NCBI RefSeq assembly: GCF_048544455.1
Contig: NC_133536.1
Coordinates: forward strand, 196,667,325-196,731,324
Length of the DNA: 64,000 nucleotides
Direction of reading: 5' to 3'
Source: Silene latifolia
Taxonomy: Eukaryota; Streptophyta; Magnoliopsida; Caryophyllales; Caryophyllaceae
Shown here: positions 23,758 to 34,038 of the stretch, piece by piece
How the letters are laid out: each line of letters begins with the position of its first letter
Numbering within the stretch: the stretch's first letter is position 1
Notes under the pieces: generated by a model
What the model saw: the letters and a program-made list of their open reading frames with translations, nothing else
Told to the model about the DNA's origin: nothing
Databases searched by the model: none
Translations under genes and position numbers: made by a program

Positions 23758-24464
23758 GGCAAATTTAACAAAAATAACTCAACCTTTGATATGTCTTCCA
23801 GAAATAACCCAACCTTTTAACTTAAACAATAATAATCCAACATTTGTATTTTTGTCACAAAAATATCCCCAAATCTCACCTAAACTAATTTCTACATAAT
23901 ATTGAGAAATGATATTTTGTAAAATAATTTCATAAATCTTTACATATAGTTTATTTTGCGATATCATACTTTAAAAAAATTCATAACCAAAAAATTCAAA
24001 AAATTATAATTTCCTTAGTTTATAAATGGAAAATTAATTAATAAAACAAATATATATAATTTTTTTAAAATAGTGGAAATATTTATGAGAGATATAATTT
24101 TATATTTTTTGATAAACCGAGAATTTAAGGAAATAAACAATTTTTTAAACCAAATAACTTATGTCTTTTAGGATTTTGAGCAGTAGTAGAAATATTTCTC
24201 AAAAAAGTTTCCATGTTTTCAATTTTAATTTTTTTTTTTTTCATAATCTTATATAATTACCTTTGCAAAAAAAAAATATGATCAATAAGTTGATTAATTG
24301 TGTAATTTGAGTAAAATAGCATTTATGAAATATAAGTAAGATGTCGGGAGATTTTCGTTAAACAAAAGCAAACTTTGGGTTAGTATTATTAAAATTAAAA
24401 GGTTGAGTTATTTTAGAATGCTTGACAAAGGTTGGGTTATTTAATTATTTTGGTTAAATTCGTC
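23758..24464. mobile_element. Non-autonomous MULE, 707 bp, 9-bp target duplication
   Basis: Identical flanking 9-mers TATAAATTT lie at 23749-23757 and 24465-24473. The left end starts GGCAAATTTAACAAAAATAA and the right end, read inward, starts GACGAATTTAACCAAAATAA. Inverted similarity continues with AACCCAACCTTT and ATAACTCAACCTTT for about 90 bp. The interior is AT-rich and non-coding. Confidence 0.8.
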
Positions 24465-24473
24465 TATAAATTT

Positions 24474-26553
24474 TGAATAGCAAGTTGAGAATAACTCACG
24501 TACCCAAAACTAGTATTGATAGAAGGAAAACATGCCAAACAGGAGAGGAACTTCAACAAAAAAATACTAGTCTGCTTCAAATTTTATGAACGTGTGTTTT
24601 CTGTTCTTCCCTCTTTCACCCTTTTCTCTTCTTATATCTCTCCTCAATCGAAACCCTAATCAATTCTTCATCTCCTCTAATCTAAACAATCCATATTACC
24701 ATGTCAAGTTTTCATGCAAATAAAGCATTCAATCTCATATTAACCCATGAACTGAACCAGATCTCAGATGGTGGGAAGGATTATCATCTCTCTTCCTTTT
24801 CCTCCTTTGTATTGGAAATCGATTGAGTTATGGTAATCTTTCACCACATTTCAATCTTCTCTAATAATCACAAAGGGTAGAAGAAAAAGCTGCAGATCTT
24901 CTTTTCAACAACATGTTTCGTCACTTTGATTTCACGATTTCCCATTCATGTAGCCATAAGCCTAAAAAGGTATCAATTACTTTCCTTGTTTATTTTTCAG
25001 TTACTCTTCATACCCAATATTACCCAAGAGTCACATATACTAGCTAGCTTGTGACGGATATTGCCCGTCACTGATGACAATTGGTGTTTGCTTTTTAATT
25101 TTAAGCGCCTGACATGGTTTTGCTCTGTTTTTGATTTCAATAGGTGATTCCATGAAGTCATCATTATTACCCATCCATGTGGATCACCCATTCATGTAGC
25201 CATAACCCTAAAATGTATGAATTTCTTTCCTTATTTATTTTTCAGTAAGATTTCCTCGTGACAGTAAGCTTATGTCCGTCACAAGCTTGTATATATTACC
25301 CACATAGTAAATGATAGTGCCTGGAGTCGCACATACTTGTTTTTATCTACCCATATGGGTTTTATTTGACCCATAGTTTGACTTTACACAAGTGAATGTA
25401 TTAACTCTAAGCGATACTACTTAACTGGTACATAATTTTTTGATTACTACTTATTGTTAACTCTTTTACTTCCAATATTTCCTGTATATAACGACATTAC
25501 CCTGTTATATTTTCTCCTCACTCTTTAGAAATCGCTGATCCCGAGTAAATTCTCTGTCTTTCTTTCATGTAACTTTCATTTTATTCGATTAATTTTTGTG
25601 TATGTATATCAACACATTGGCACACTTTAATTTTCCCTTCACACTTTCTTTCCAAAACTTGCTGAATTAATTGTTGTTATTTTTTGCAGTATCATTTGAC
25701 ATCTGCTAACTTGATTTGAAGGTTTGTTCTTCTCTTTAAGTTGAACTTTCTTGGTGTTCTTGTAATGTATAGGTTCATCTATGTGCATTGTTGAACGAAT
25801 TCTTTCCTTTTCTTTGCTGTTATTTAGGTTCCTGACTATAAATTTGATTCTTGATACATCTGGCTAATGGCTATTACCGAAAACATTCTAATCTTTTTTT
25901 GGCTATTACTCTTTGTGTTTTCGTATCAGTCATTTACTTACCTTTTACATCATCCTAAATGGTATTTTAATCATTTGTAGATAGATGATCAAGGGAGTAA
26001 AAATGTAAGAAACAGTTTGTTTATTAGTTTTGGATTTCAAGAATTTGATTTTTTTCCTTTGCTTATGAAAATTTGTCCACTGTAACCTTAGTTCGTTTAA
26101 AGTTGTGTTTTTAACTTCATTGGAATTCTGAAACGAACTGTTTACTGCTTTTTATTGTGGAATGCGGATCCTAATTAAGTTGAAAAGACAAATTCAAACC
26201 AAACTGATGTAAAGAAGGCGGGAAATTGCCCGAAATCAAATCACCCCCTTTTGTCTACTGTTTTTTCCCTGCTGTTTTTTTTTTCTTGAAACAAACTGTC
26301 TACTTTCAAACTTAATTGGAATTCTTGAATCAAACTGGATTGAAAAACACGGTATCATGATTGTTCATCAGTGATTCGATTTTCAGAGATTTCTCCCTTC
26401 TTTGCATCAGTTAGGTTTGAATTTCTGTGGTTGTATTTTGTCCTAATTTCTGTTCTTGCTCAAATTTGTAAGAATTTCCATAATAAACCACCCAGAATTT
26501 GTCCTCCATTGCTTGATCTGGGTTTTAATGTCCTTAGTTTTTGTTGCTGTGCA
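24474..26553 (+). other. Probable promoter, leader and 5'-UTR introns of the C2H2-like gene
   Basis: 24590-24700 is CT-rich with AAACCCTAA, typical of a plant transcription start and leader. Candidate splice sites suggest a non-coding exon ending near 24969 (AAAAAG/GTATCA) and a small one at 25690-25721 (TTTTTTGCAG before it, AAG/GTTTGTTC after it). A MITE lies in the first intron. The segment around 24941 (CATTCATGTAGCCATAA) is repeated at about 25188. No coding exon was recognised before 26554. Confidence 0.4.
25043..25285. mobile_element. Small MITE with GCTTGTGACGGA ends
   Basis: The left end has AGCTTGTGACGGATAT and the right end has the inverted AGCTTGTGACGGACAT. It belongs to the same small family as the element at about 39395-39560. 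The target duplication is not certain. Confidence 0.5.
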
Positions 26554-27370
26554 ATGGGTTCGGAGAAAAAGTTTAGATGCTGCTGTGGTTTGAAGTTTGT
26601 CAATCATGACGGGGCCATTTCTCATGCTGAGGTAGACATCTCTTTTTGTTTTTCTGATTAACTAGTTTGTTTAGTGGGTGATATTGTGGTTTCGTATCTG
26701 AATCTGATTTTGACACTGTGTACCCAGAATAATGCACCCCCTTCCGTAAAAACTCTCCCCCTATCCCAATGTCCATAAATTGATACATACTTAATACCTA
26801 CAATGAAACCTAAGTACTCAGTGCCTTAATCCTTTTATCGCTCGTTTCCCTCGCTGCCTGGAGCCTTGACTGATCCTGTGCCTAACTGTCTCCCTCGTTT
26901 TCCTTCTTTCCTTTTCACCATTCTGATAATCCATTGTATATTTGTATGGGTCTTATTTTTTGCATAATCCTCACTCTTTCTTGTTTCAATAGTTGTTTGA
27001 GACATCTTTTGAATTTTAATCTCTTAAGCTTTTGTCTTTTCAAATTTGAAATGGTATCTCTTCCTATTTTATTTAACAATTGCCTATTCTTTAAATACAG
27101 TCTCGCCACCGCGATTCCGATTTCTACATATGTGATACGCGTAAATGTCTGGCTGTTGTGACCGTCAAAGTCAAGGGAGTGAAGCACCGTCATGATTTTG
27201 GCCAAGCGGTTGCTGAATCATCTTGTACTGGTGGTTCTGTTGTCGTGGCTGAGTGTTCTGGTTCTGGTGACATGGCTGAGTGTTCTCGTTCGGGTGAAAT
27301 TACAGAGTCATCTGCTGATGTTGCTGAATGTTCTGGTCCCAACAAAAGGGGCAAATCGGGGAAGAAGTAA
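26554..27370 (+). CDS. Small spliced gene, 115-residue C2H2-like zinc-finger protein
   Basis: Two coding exons: 26554-26631 and 27101-27370, with a 469-bp intron (GTAGAC donor, AAATACAG acceptor, phase 0). The first exon encodes MGSEKKFRCCCGLKFVNHD and ends at HAE; the second begins SRH. Spliced, this gives C9-x-C11-x12-H24-x4-H29 with Phe15 at the hydrophobic position, a C2H2-like finger whose last histidine comes from exon 2, so the intron cuts the finger. The spacing between the two cysteines is one residue rather than two to four, which is unusual. The protein then has a FYICDTRKC segment and a Ser/Gly-rich tail with three AECSG/AECSR repeats, ending KRGKSGKK, possibly nuclear. I do not recognise the family and do not assign a function. 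The methionine is chosen because it opens the finger frame. It is not repeat-like and is probably a host gene. Confidence 0.55.
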
Positions 27371-28499
27371 ACTTGGTCATCTGCAACTCTTCTCTTGTTC
27401 TACATACATGTTGGTCCACTATCTGGTGGGTATAAACTAGTGAATTTCTTGTAGTACTATAACTTCCAGTGTGTTTCGTCATGGGAGTTCCCGCATTTTT
27501 CGGTTTAGTTAGCAATGGTTAAAATTTAGTACTACTATACTTGTGTTTGTTATCTGACACTAGTTTTTTATACTTGAATGTTGATTGCCGTATTGTCTTG
27601 TTGCTCTATTTCTTGTTTGAATTGATTTAATAGTGGCATAGATTGCATGGATGTATAGAATCCTGGAGTCCATTAGAATGAATTTGCTAATCCAATACCA
27701 ACTTGGCAGTGTTAATGTTATGTCTACGGTGATGCCGGTTCATGTGCATCACTGTTCTTGGTTTTTTTAGTAGATAGAAAGTCAGGTCATCTTGCTATAT
27801 TAGCTAGTTTTGTGATAAAGCCGGTTGCAATCAGAAAATTTCCGTCAATTTTCTCTTAAAAGTTTCTCAACACAACGATTTCTGATCTTGTCATATTGTA
27901 ATTTTTTTTTTATTCAAGTCATTTTCAAGTTTGAGTTAGATTGTTTTCACATATTTTATGTGAGAATGTTGTTTATATCCTAGGTTACATTTATTGTTTA
28001 TAAAAGATTAGTAAACACTAAACACAACCTTCAAAATGTGGTCATAAGAGAGCGATGTTCTCCACCGTTCCACATTAAGCGATCTTGCCTATTCTATTTG
28101 TTGGGAAGATTAGGTGGACTGCCTAATGAACCAACAGATCCTTTTTTACTAGGCCCTTGAATTACATTAACACCATGTCACCATGTTATTTACAACTCTG
28201 ACAGCGACAATTTCAATAATAGAGTGATGTATGTAATCCAGTTATTCAATGCAATTAAACAGAGACCGCTGACAGCGACAATTTCAATAATTTAACCAAT
28301 ACAGAATACAATAACAACTAGATATAATCTCGCAAAGTACATTTGTGATTAAACATAGACATTCAATCTTGTATTGAAACCTTGCATTCTTGTAGAAGTC
28401 ACGTCGTGCTCTGTGAATATGCTCTGATGCAGCCAACTTCAAAATGTCATATGACTTAATCAGCATGCAACTTCTAAATTTCATGCCCCCTATTCAAAT
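27371..28499. other. Intergenic, no gene seen
   Basis: It holds the 3' region of the C2H2-like gene (left) and of F-box gene A (right). A 24-bp direct repeat (CTGACAGCGACAATTTCAAT) occurs at about 28197 and 28269. Nothing else was recognised. Confidence 0.6.
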
Positions 28500-29672
28500 T
28501 TAAAGTTGAGGAATAAACCAGGTTGGTGGACAATATGCCGAGCGGATATCATCTCCTTCATAAAATCGTCTTTTTTTCTCACTTTTCATATCATAAACAC
28601 CCATATCATGTCCACCAAACTCTTTCACCAAACTAGAAAGATCCATTTCATCATCGGTGAAATATATACAGCTAGGTTGCAAACATTTGGCCGAAACAGA
28701 CATTGTAGAATTACCACCTACAAACAATGTCGCATGATCTTTAACTTCCTCCCATTTTCTGTCTTTGGGATCCAGTCTATAGACCGAAAAACCAAATGTT
28801 TCATAAACGTCAGGATGATAATTCCCATCTGAATCCGACACTTCTTCCCTGAATCGGAACACCATAAGGAGATCAGAACCTGATTGTACCAAATATACCG
28901 CTCCTATCCCGCTTCTGAAGTCCTTGAACATTTCAAAGTTACGTATAGAATAATCGATTGGCTTTACAAGCTCATGACCCCGGAAGTCCTCGATATTCCA
29001 ATACACAAGTGATGCATCATTGTACAAAGCAAATATATAACCATCCATTGCTACGACGTCAAACATTCTAACACAAATCTCTTGCTTGACGAATATTGAT
29101 GTCCACGATTGATCCCCTTGTTTAGCAAAAACTAGTTGGTCGAAATTACCATGAATTACAACAATAACAAACTCAGTTTCAGACAATTTGAGCACAATAA
29201 GCCTGAGAAAAAAAGCCCTCAAAACCCAATTAATATAACCTTCTTTATTCCCATCTTTTTTTTTATTAAATGGGGGTAGACCTGGGATGGTTCCTGCAGA
29301 TGGGAAATGAATTTCAGCCTTAGTGATTGGATTGAACAAGCGTACATTGAGTTTACGGTCGACCATCGCAAGCCAACCATAGTCTGAACCCCAACACCTT
29401 GCTCCAAGAGTCTCGGGGAGATTCAATTTGTAACACTTATTATTACTAGGATTAAAGATCTTCCGAACACAATGTGGATTATTGCTAGTGTTTTCAGCTA
29501 GTAAAAGCCATGGCATTCGTATGGGCTTCCACTGCTCCTTTATTAAGGATGAAGCACGATTCCAAGAGCGACATACCGCTGAAAAATAAATATAATCATC
29601 TATGGTATCCATCTTCATTGCAATATCACCAAGAAGATCGAGAGGCAATGTTGACCAATCATCATTAGCCAT
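28500..29672 (-). CDS. F-box protein with DUF295 C-terminal domain (copy A)
   Basis: A 390-residue intronless coding region. The F-box is at about residues 5-43 (WSTLPLDLLGDIAMK ... FSAVCRSWN), the segment that binds SKP1 in SCF ubiquitin ligases. Residues about 50-120 hold the PWLLLAENTSNNPHCVRKIFNP and GSDYGWLAMVDR motifs, and the remainder is the DUF295 region ending in VYRLDPKDRKW, YFTDDE and a C-terminal FIPQL. Plants have large, fast-evolving families of this architecture (SKIP23-like); target proteins are generally unknown. An in-frame methionine 14 codons upstream exists, but I place the start at MANDDW because copy B aligns from MAANDW and the upstream codons are unlike each other. 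There is a TATA box at about 29854-29863 and a possible short 5'-UTR intron. Copy B lies about 15 kb away in the same orientation. No disabling change is visible. Confidence 0.88.
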   Translation of the reverse strand: MANDDWSTLPLDLLGDIAMKMDTIDDYIYFSAVCRSWNRASSLIKEQWKPIRMPWLLLAENTSNNPHCVRKIFNPSNNKCYKLNLPETLGARCWGSDYGWLAMVDRKLNVRLFNPITKAEIHFPSAGTIPGLPPFNKKKDGNKEGYINWVLRAFFLRLIVLKLSETEFVIVVIHGNFDQLVFAKQGDQSWTSIFVKQEICVRMFDVVAMDGYIFALYNDASLVYWNIEDFRGHELVKPIDYSIRNFEMFKDFRSGIGAVYLVQSGSDLLMVFRFREEVSDSDGNYHPDVYETFGFSVYRLDPKDRKWEEVKDHATLFVGGNSTMSVSAKCLQPSCIYFTDDEMDLSSLVKEFGGHDMGVYDMKSEKKRRFYEGDDIRSAYCPPTWFIPQL

Positions 29673-29853
29673 GATCAATCTAGCTATACAAAAATTCAAT
29701 AGCAACAAATCCAATCTATCTCAAAACACAGATCAAAGCAAACCTGAAGATGTTATTGAACAAGGTATGCTGTGTGTGTGTGTGTTTTTTTTCCTTCTTT
29801 TTTGAGCTAATACGGTTCAATTATTCTATGTACTTCCAATTGTGTGAGATTAG

Positions 29854-29863
29854 CTATTTATAG
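29854..29863 (-). promoter_or_regulatory. TATA box of F-box gene A
   Basis: CTATAAATAG on the minus strand, about 185 bp upstream of the start codon, with a plausible transcription start about 30 bp downstream and a leader running to the start codon. The 60-bp block containing it is missing in front of copy B. Confidence 0.6.
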
Positions 29864-30301
29864 GGTGTTTTAAGGTTCTTCTTTTCTTTAACTCAAATTA
29901 TGATTTCCTTTTCTTTTTTAGGAAACAATTATATCTACCCCTAATTAAGTTAGAAATTGATAATAGTTTGAAATAAAAAATAAATTAATTATATGAATCG
30001 ATCAAAATTTTAGTTTAGCTTTTTCTTCATTTTAATTTCAGTTCTGGTAGATTTTGGTTTGGACTGGTCCATTTTTTTTATTCGAACCGTAGTAGGGGGC
30101 GGGTACGTGCCGTGAGTCCGTGACTGGGCTGCCCGTCGTGCCTTGGTCCCCAAATACAAACTCTAAATTAACCCACCGAAAATATGGACAAAAAAAAAAT
30201 TAAAGAAAACCCAGATTACTATCATGACGGCTGTATCATTAATCAAACGTAAAGTATAAATAAAACTGTCGAGATGTTTTCGAGATATTGGATGCTTATT
30301 A

Positions 30302-30497
30302 TTCCCTTCGTCCCTATCATTTGTTATCCTTTGATTTTGACACAAAGAACAAGGAAAGAGGAGACGCACAATTACTAAATGACACCTAGACCAATTTGAA
30401 TGTGAATGACTATATTATTCATCAAATGCTTTAGGACACCAATTGACTGAGACACCCCAAAATAAAATAAGACAATAAATGATCGGGACAGAGGGAG
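30302..30497. mobile_element. Stowaway MITE (196 bp)
   Basis: TA target duplication (30300-30301, 30498-30499). Ends are TTCCCTTCGTCCCTATCATT and, inverted, CTCCCTCTGTCCCGATCATT, the signature of Tc1/mariner-derived Stowaway elements. Confidence 0.8.
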
Positions 30498-30742
30498 TAC
30501 AAAGGATATGCACATTATTTAGTTAACACAAATAAAGCAGAGGCGGTCAAGAGCGGGCTTGGGCCGGACATGGACAGGCCTAAGCTTACAAAAACTGTCC
30601 GGTGGGCCTAATGTTGCCTGTGTCCATTATAGCAGGTGTAATTTGATTGTCCTTAACCGCCCATCAAAATAGGCAGGCCTACTCGCGAGCTCGTGGGCTC
30701 AAAATTATAACAAAAAACTAGTTCGTTATCCTAAAGACACTA

Positions 30743-30946
30743 CTCTCTTCGTCCAGGTCAATAGTTATCTATTTCCATTTTGGGTGTAATTGAATAATTA
30801 TCTATTTCTATTTTTGGTAATTTTTTATGCGCCATTTTTCATGTGCATGTGGGTTAAGTGATTTGTGTGGTTCAAATTCACCTATGCTTATTTGCTTAAT
30901 CTTTGTGTCAAAACTAATAGATAACTATTGATTGAGATGGTGAGAG
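30743..30946. mobile_element. Stowaway MITE inside the hAT element (204 bp)
   Basis: TA duplications at 30741-30742 and 30947-30948. The ends CTCTCTTCGTCCAGGTCAAT and, inverted, CTCTCACCATCTCAATCAAT share a downstream AGTTATCTATT. Confidence 0.75.
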
Positions 30947-31108
30947 TATTTATTATAAAGAACAAAATATGGTGATGACATGTTTTTTGGACTCAACTTC
31001 ATTTTGCTTAAGATTATCTAAGAAAAATAGTTAGCATATTATTTTATGATGTACATTTGTTTTATGTTAAAAGTTGTCATATACTTATATTCAATATAAA
31101 TTTTTCTA

Positions 31109-31293
31109 TTTTCTTTTCCGTCTATTCACAGTAACTTCTCTATTTTTTTTGTAAGTGTTTGTGTGGTCCAAATTTAATTGTATGGTGGGATAATCTATTT
31201 GTGTGGTCCAAATTTATTTATATGGTGAGATAGTGTGTTTTCTTAATTTTTGTGTGAAAATGGAATGGCAAGTTTATTGTGAATAAGAGGGAC
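31109..31293. mobile_element. Stowaway-like MITE inside the hAT element (185 bp)
   Basis: The ends share TCCGTCTATTCACAGTAACTT and, inverted, TCCCTCTTATTCACAATAAA. It is flanked by TA on both sides. The left extreme is degraded (TTTTCTT). Confidence 0.6.
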
Positions 31294-31513
31294 TATTAAT
31301 AAAAATAGGCAAGTATTTTTTTTAAGCGGACCTAACAGGACGGCCCATGGACATTTTTCTTAGTCCATTTCTGCCCATTAATTCTTGCGGCCAATTTTCT
31401 TTGTCCGTTAATTTAATACGGAGTATATTTTTATGCCCAAGTCCGCTTAAATAGCGGGTCAAGCGGGATGGGCCAAACGGGTCGGCCCACACTTGATCAG
31501 CTCTAAAATAGAG

Positions 31514-33115
31514 TAAGTAAAATATACAATATTTACGAAATAACATAAATATATTCTCACACACCCCGAGAGTCAAATCGAGAGAAATTCGGACGTTGAG
31601 AGCAGGGCCGTCTGGGAGATTTTCGTGGCCCTGTGCGAACTATCAAAACGGGGCCCTAAATTTAATACATCTAGAAAAAAAATATGGAGTTTTTCGCTCA
31701 TAAACCAAAAATTATTCTCCGATAATTATAGTAAAGTTCACAATTACAAAATATCATTTCTTAAATAAGAAAGCTCTAATTGCGTTATTTGAAGCAAAAT
31801 CTTCGATTAGTTCCTCTAAACAAAATTTGTCCAAAACTTTGTTTAAAATAATTGACAAAAATCATGCTTTATACTTTATAGCCTATACACATAAAATACA
31901 AATTCTTGTTTAAGACGATCTTAAACTTAAGACGGGTCAAATAGCATATCATTTGCGTAGATAAGACTAAAACAAAATGCTTAGATATTAGCAGAAGACT
32001 TGTCTTATCCACCCCAAATAATATGTTATTTAACTCGTTTTAATATTAAGACAGATATATTATGAGAGAGATTTATTGTAAATAAAATGATGAGAAAAAA
32101 TATATTGAACACAAAAAATGAAACTTTATACAAAGTATGAACTTATGATCAATGTAATTGAGAAAAATATTGTAATAGAACTAATGATTTATGAATATTG
32201 AGAAAAATATTGTAATAGAACTAATGATTTATGAATATTGGGAGTAATTGAGGAAATTATAGAAGAATAAAAACTTACAGTAGAAAATAAAAGTCAACGT
32301 CTATTTTTTTAGAAGGTTTGTACTTTGTGTGATTAATTGACTGATGATAAAAGAGAGAAATAAGAAAATAAAGAAGTTTGTATTGGGAAAAGGAATGATG
32401 AGATCAGCAGTGAAGCAATACTAAACAGTACACACTCCTACAGTCCTACGTTGGCTTTCCTTTCTTTCTTTTTTTTTCACTTTCAATGGTATTGGACCGA
32501 GATTGGGCCCCAAATTTTTGGGGGCCCTGTTCAATTGAACAGGTTGTACCTGTTAAAAGACGGGCCTGGTTGAGAGTTGAGATTGTTTCTAAATTCGTCG
32601 AAGAGGAAGACCTTTAGTGAAAACATCAATGATTTTATATCGAGACATCACATGATGAACACGAGTCTTGCCTCGAGCTACTATTTCACGAACAAATCGG
32701 ATAAGATTGGCAAACCCTAGAATTCCGCTTCTGCACTCGAGCAAGAGATGGTATATTGACATCTAGAAGCCCATGAGATAAGATTGTCACCGAGGACCAA
32801 CACATAACACCCATTTGTAGAGCGGTGAGTGTTGGGGCATCCGACCCATTCCACATCCGTATAGGACGTGAGTGAAATAAGTGAGGACGACCCAATCCAC
32901 ATGCCATGTGAGATATTACCTTTAACGACGTACCTGCATTGATGTTCACTTCCATGGGATTTCACATTAGCAAACACACTTGTTGAACGACATACAAGAT
33001 ATCCGGCCTAGTGAACATTAAGATATAACAGCGCCCCTACTAAACTTCGATAAAGAGACGGATTACCGAACGATGTGCTGGAAGTTGAGCTAAGTTTTGG
33101 TTTGGTGTCGACCAT
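31514..33115 (-). mobile_element. Copia-type LTR element fossil, split by a hAT element
   Basis: On the minus strand, 33115 to 32577 encodes the end of a Ty1/copia polyprotein, with the RNase H region recognisable by SAEAEF and GCPNTHRSTNG, then DVFTKGLP. Beyond the hAT insertion, 31594-31560 continues into a purine-rich tract and a TGTGAGAATAT that may start the 3' LTR. It is broken in several places and old. Only the C-terminal part of pol is present. Confidence 0.7.
31603..32568. mobile_element. hAT non-autonomous element (966 bp) with perfect 8-bp duplication
   Basis: Flanked by identical 8-mers GTTGAGAG (31595-31602, 32569-32576). The left end is CAGGGCCGTCTGGGAG and the right end, read inward, is CAGGCCCGTCTTTTAA, with GGGGCCC-rich subterminal sequence on both sides. 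The interior is AT-rich with a 50-bp tandem copy (ATTGAGAAAAATATTGTAAT) at about 32158-32235. No transposase. It sits inside a copia fossil. Confidence 0.85.
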
Positions 33116-33584
33116 TTTTTTTAATTAAAATAATGTATCTATAATTACACCTTTAAGGTTTTCCATCATTCTTACTTTAATATGGCTATTTATCTTCTTC
33201 ATTAGGTACTTGAGTAAAAAATTTTCCCAAATTTTATTTTCAATTTTTGGTGGTACTTAGTAAAATTTCAATTATAAAATCGTGAATGATATGTGGAAGC
33301 GAGGCTTTTAGACTAAACAAAAATCATTGAGAGAAAAAATGGAGTAAATTGATAGATTTGCGGATGATACTCAAAATGTTAGGGAAAGAGAGAAAGGAGC
33401 GACGAGGGGACATATCTACAGCAAGTCAACAATAGAGGTAGTGGTAAACCGGTAATAAGTGAGTTTTCTTATTATAATTTTTTTTTATTATCTAACTCAA
33501 TCCTAGTTATCTTTTCGATGCCATGTCATTTTTTTCCGGTGAGAAAATGATCGGAATATCTTCAATTGGGCTTAATTGTACATT
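33116..33584. other. Intergenic, no gene seen
   Basis: AT-rich sequence between the copia fossil and the complete copia element. Nothing was recognised. Confidence 0.6.
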
Positions 33585-33589
33585 GTGTA

Positions 33590-33872
33590 TGTGAGAATAA
33601 GGAAGCTGAGGGTGTTGGTTGATGACAAATCACAACCAATCACAAGCAAGCATATGGATTGACATGGATCGATGACTTGGCATATGTTAGTTAGTACACT
33701 GTACATTTGTATATAAAGAAGAAACACAAACTGTAACTAATTATTCATTCATAATCAATATACAACTCACAGTTTATTTACTCTCTTTCTACAACAACTT
33801 TCTCTCTCTAATCAAATCATATCAATCATCAAAGCTTCATACAACAATGGCTTCCTACTTCATGTTTTCACA
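33590..33872 (+). repeat. 5' LTR of the copia element
   Basis: TGTGAG...TTCACA, 283 bp. A TATA box (TATATAAA, 33710-33717) lies mid-LTR. It is followed directly by the primer-binding site. Confidence 0.95.
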
Positions 33873-33890
33873 TGGTATCAGAGCAGGCTA
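33873..33890 (+). promoter_or_regulatory. Primer-binding site (initiator tRNA-Met)
   Basis: TGGTATCAGAGC, the standard plant copia PBS complementary to the 3' end of initiator tRNA-Met, directly after the LTR. Confidence 0.9.
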
Positions 33891-34038
33891 AGTCCTGTCT
33901 CTTGATCCGCATTTCATTATTTTCCAATTACATCATTCGCGAACAATTTTCGTCAATTTTTCGCTTGATTTCATAGTATTTCAAATTGTTTTGATCAATT
34001 TTTACACAAAATCACAAAAATAAGTTTTTCCTTCAAAA

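Larger units (their letters stand above)
30538..31505. mobile_element. hAT-like non-autonomous element (968 bp)
   Basis: The left end is CAGAGGCGGTCAAGAGCGGG and the right end, read inward, is TAGAGCTGATCAAGTGTGGG. Flanking 8-mers AAATAAAG (30530-30537) and AAATAGAG (31506-31513) differ by one base, as expected for an older hAT target duplication. Two Stowaway MITEs have inserted inside it. There is no transposase. Confidence 0.65.

Noticed and set aside
28506-28832. Plus-strand frame over F-box gene A (and 44391-44717 over gene B)
   Set aside because: Both copies have it only because the minus-strand coding sequence is conserved.
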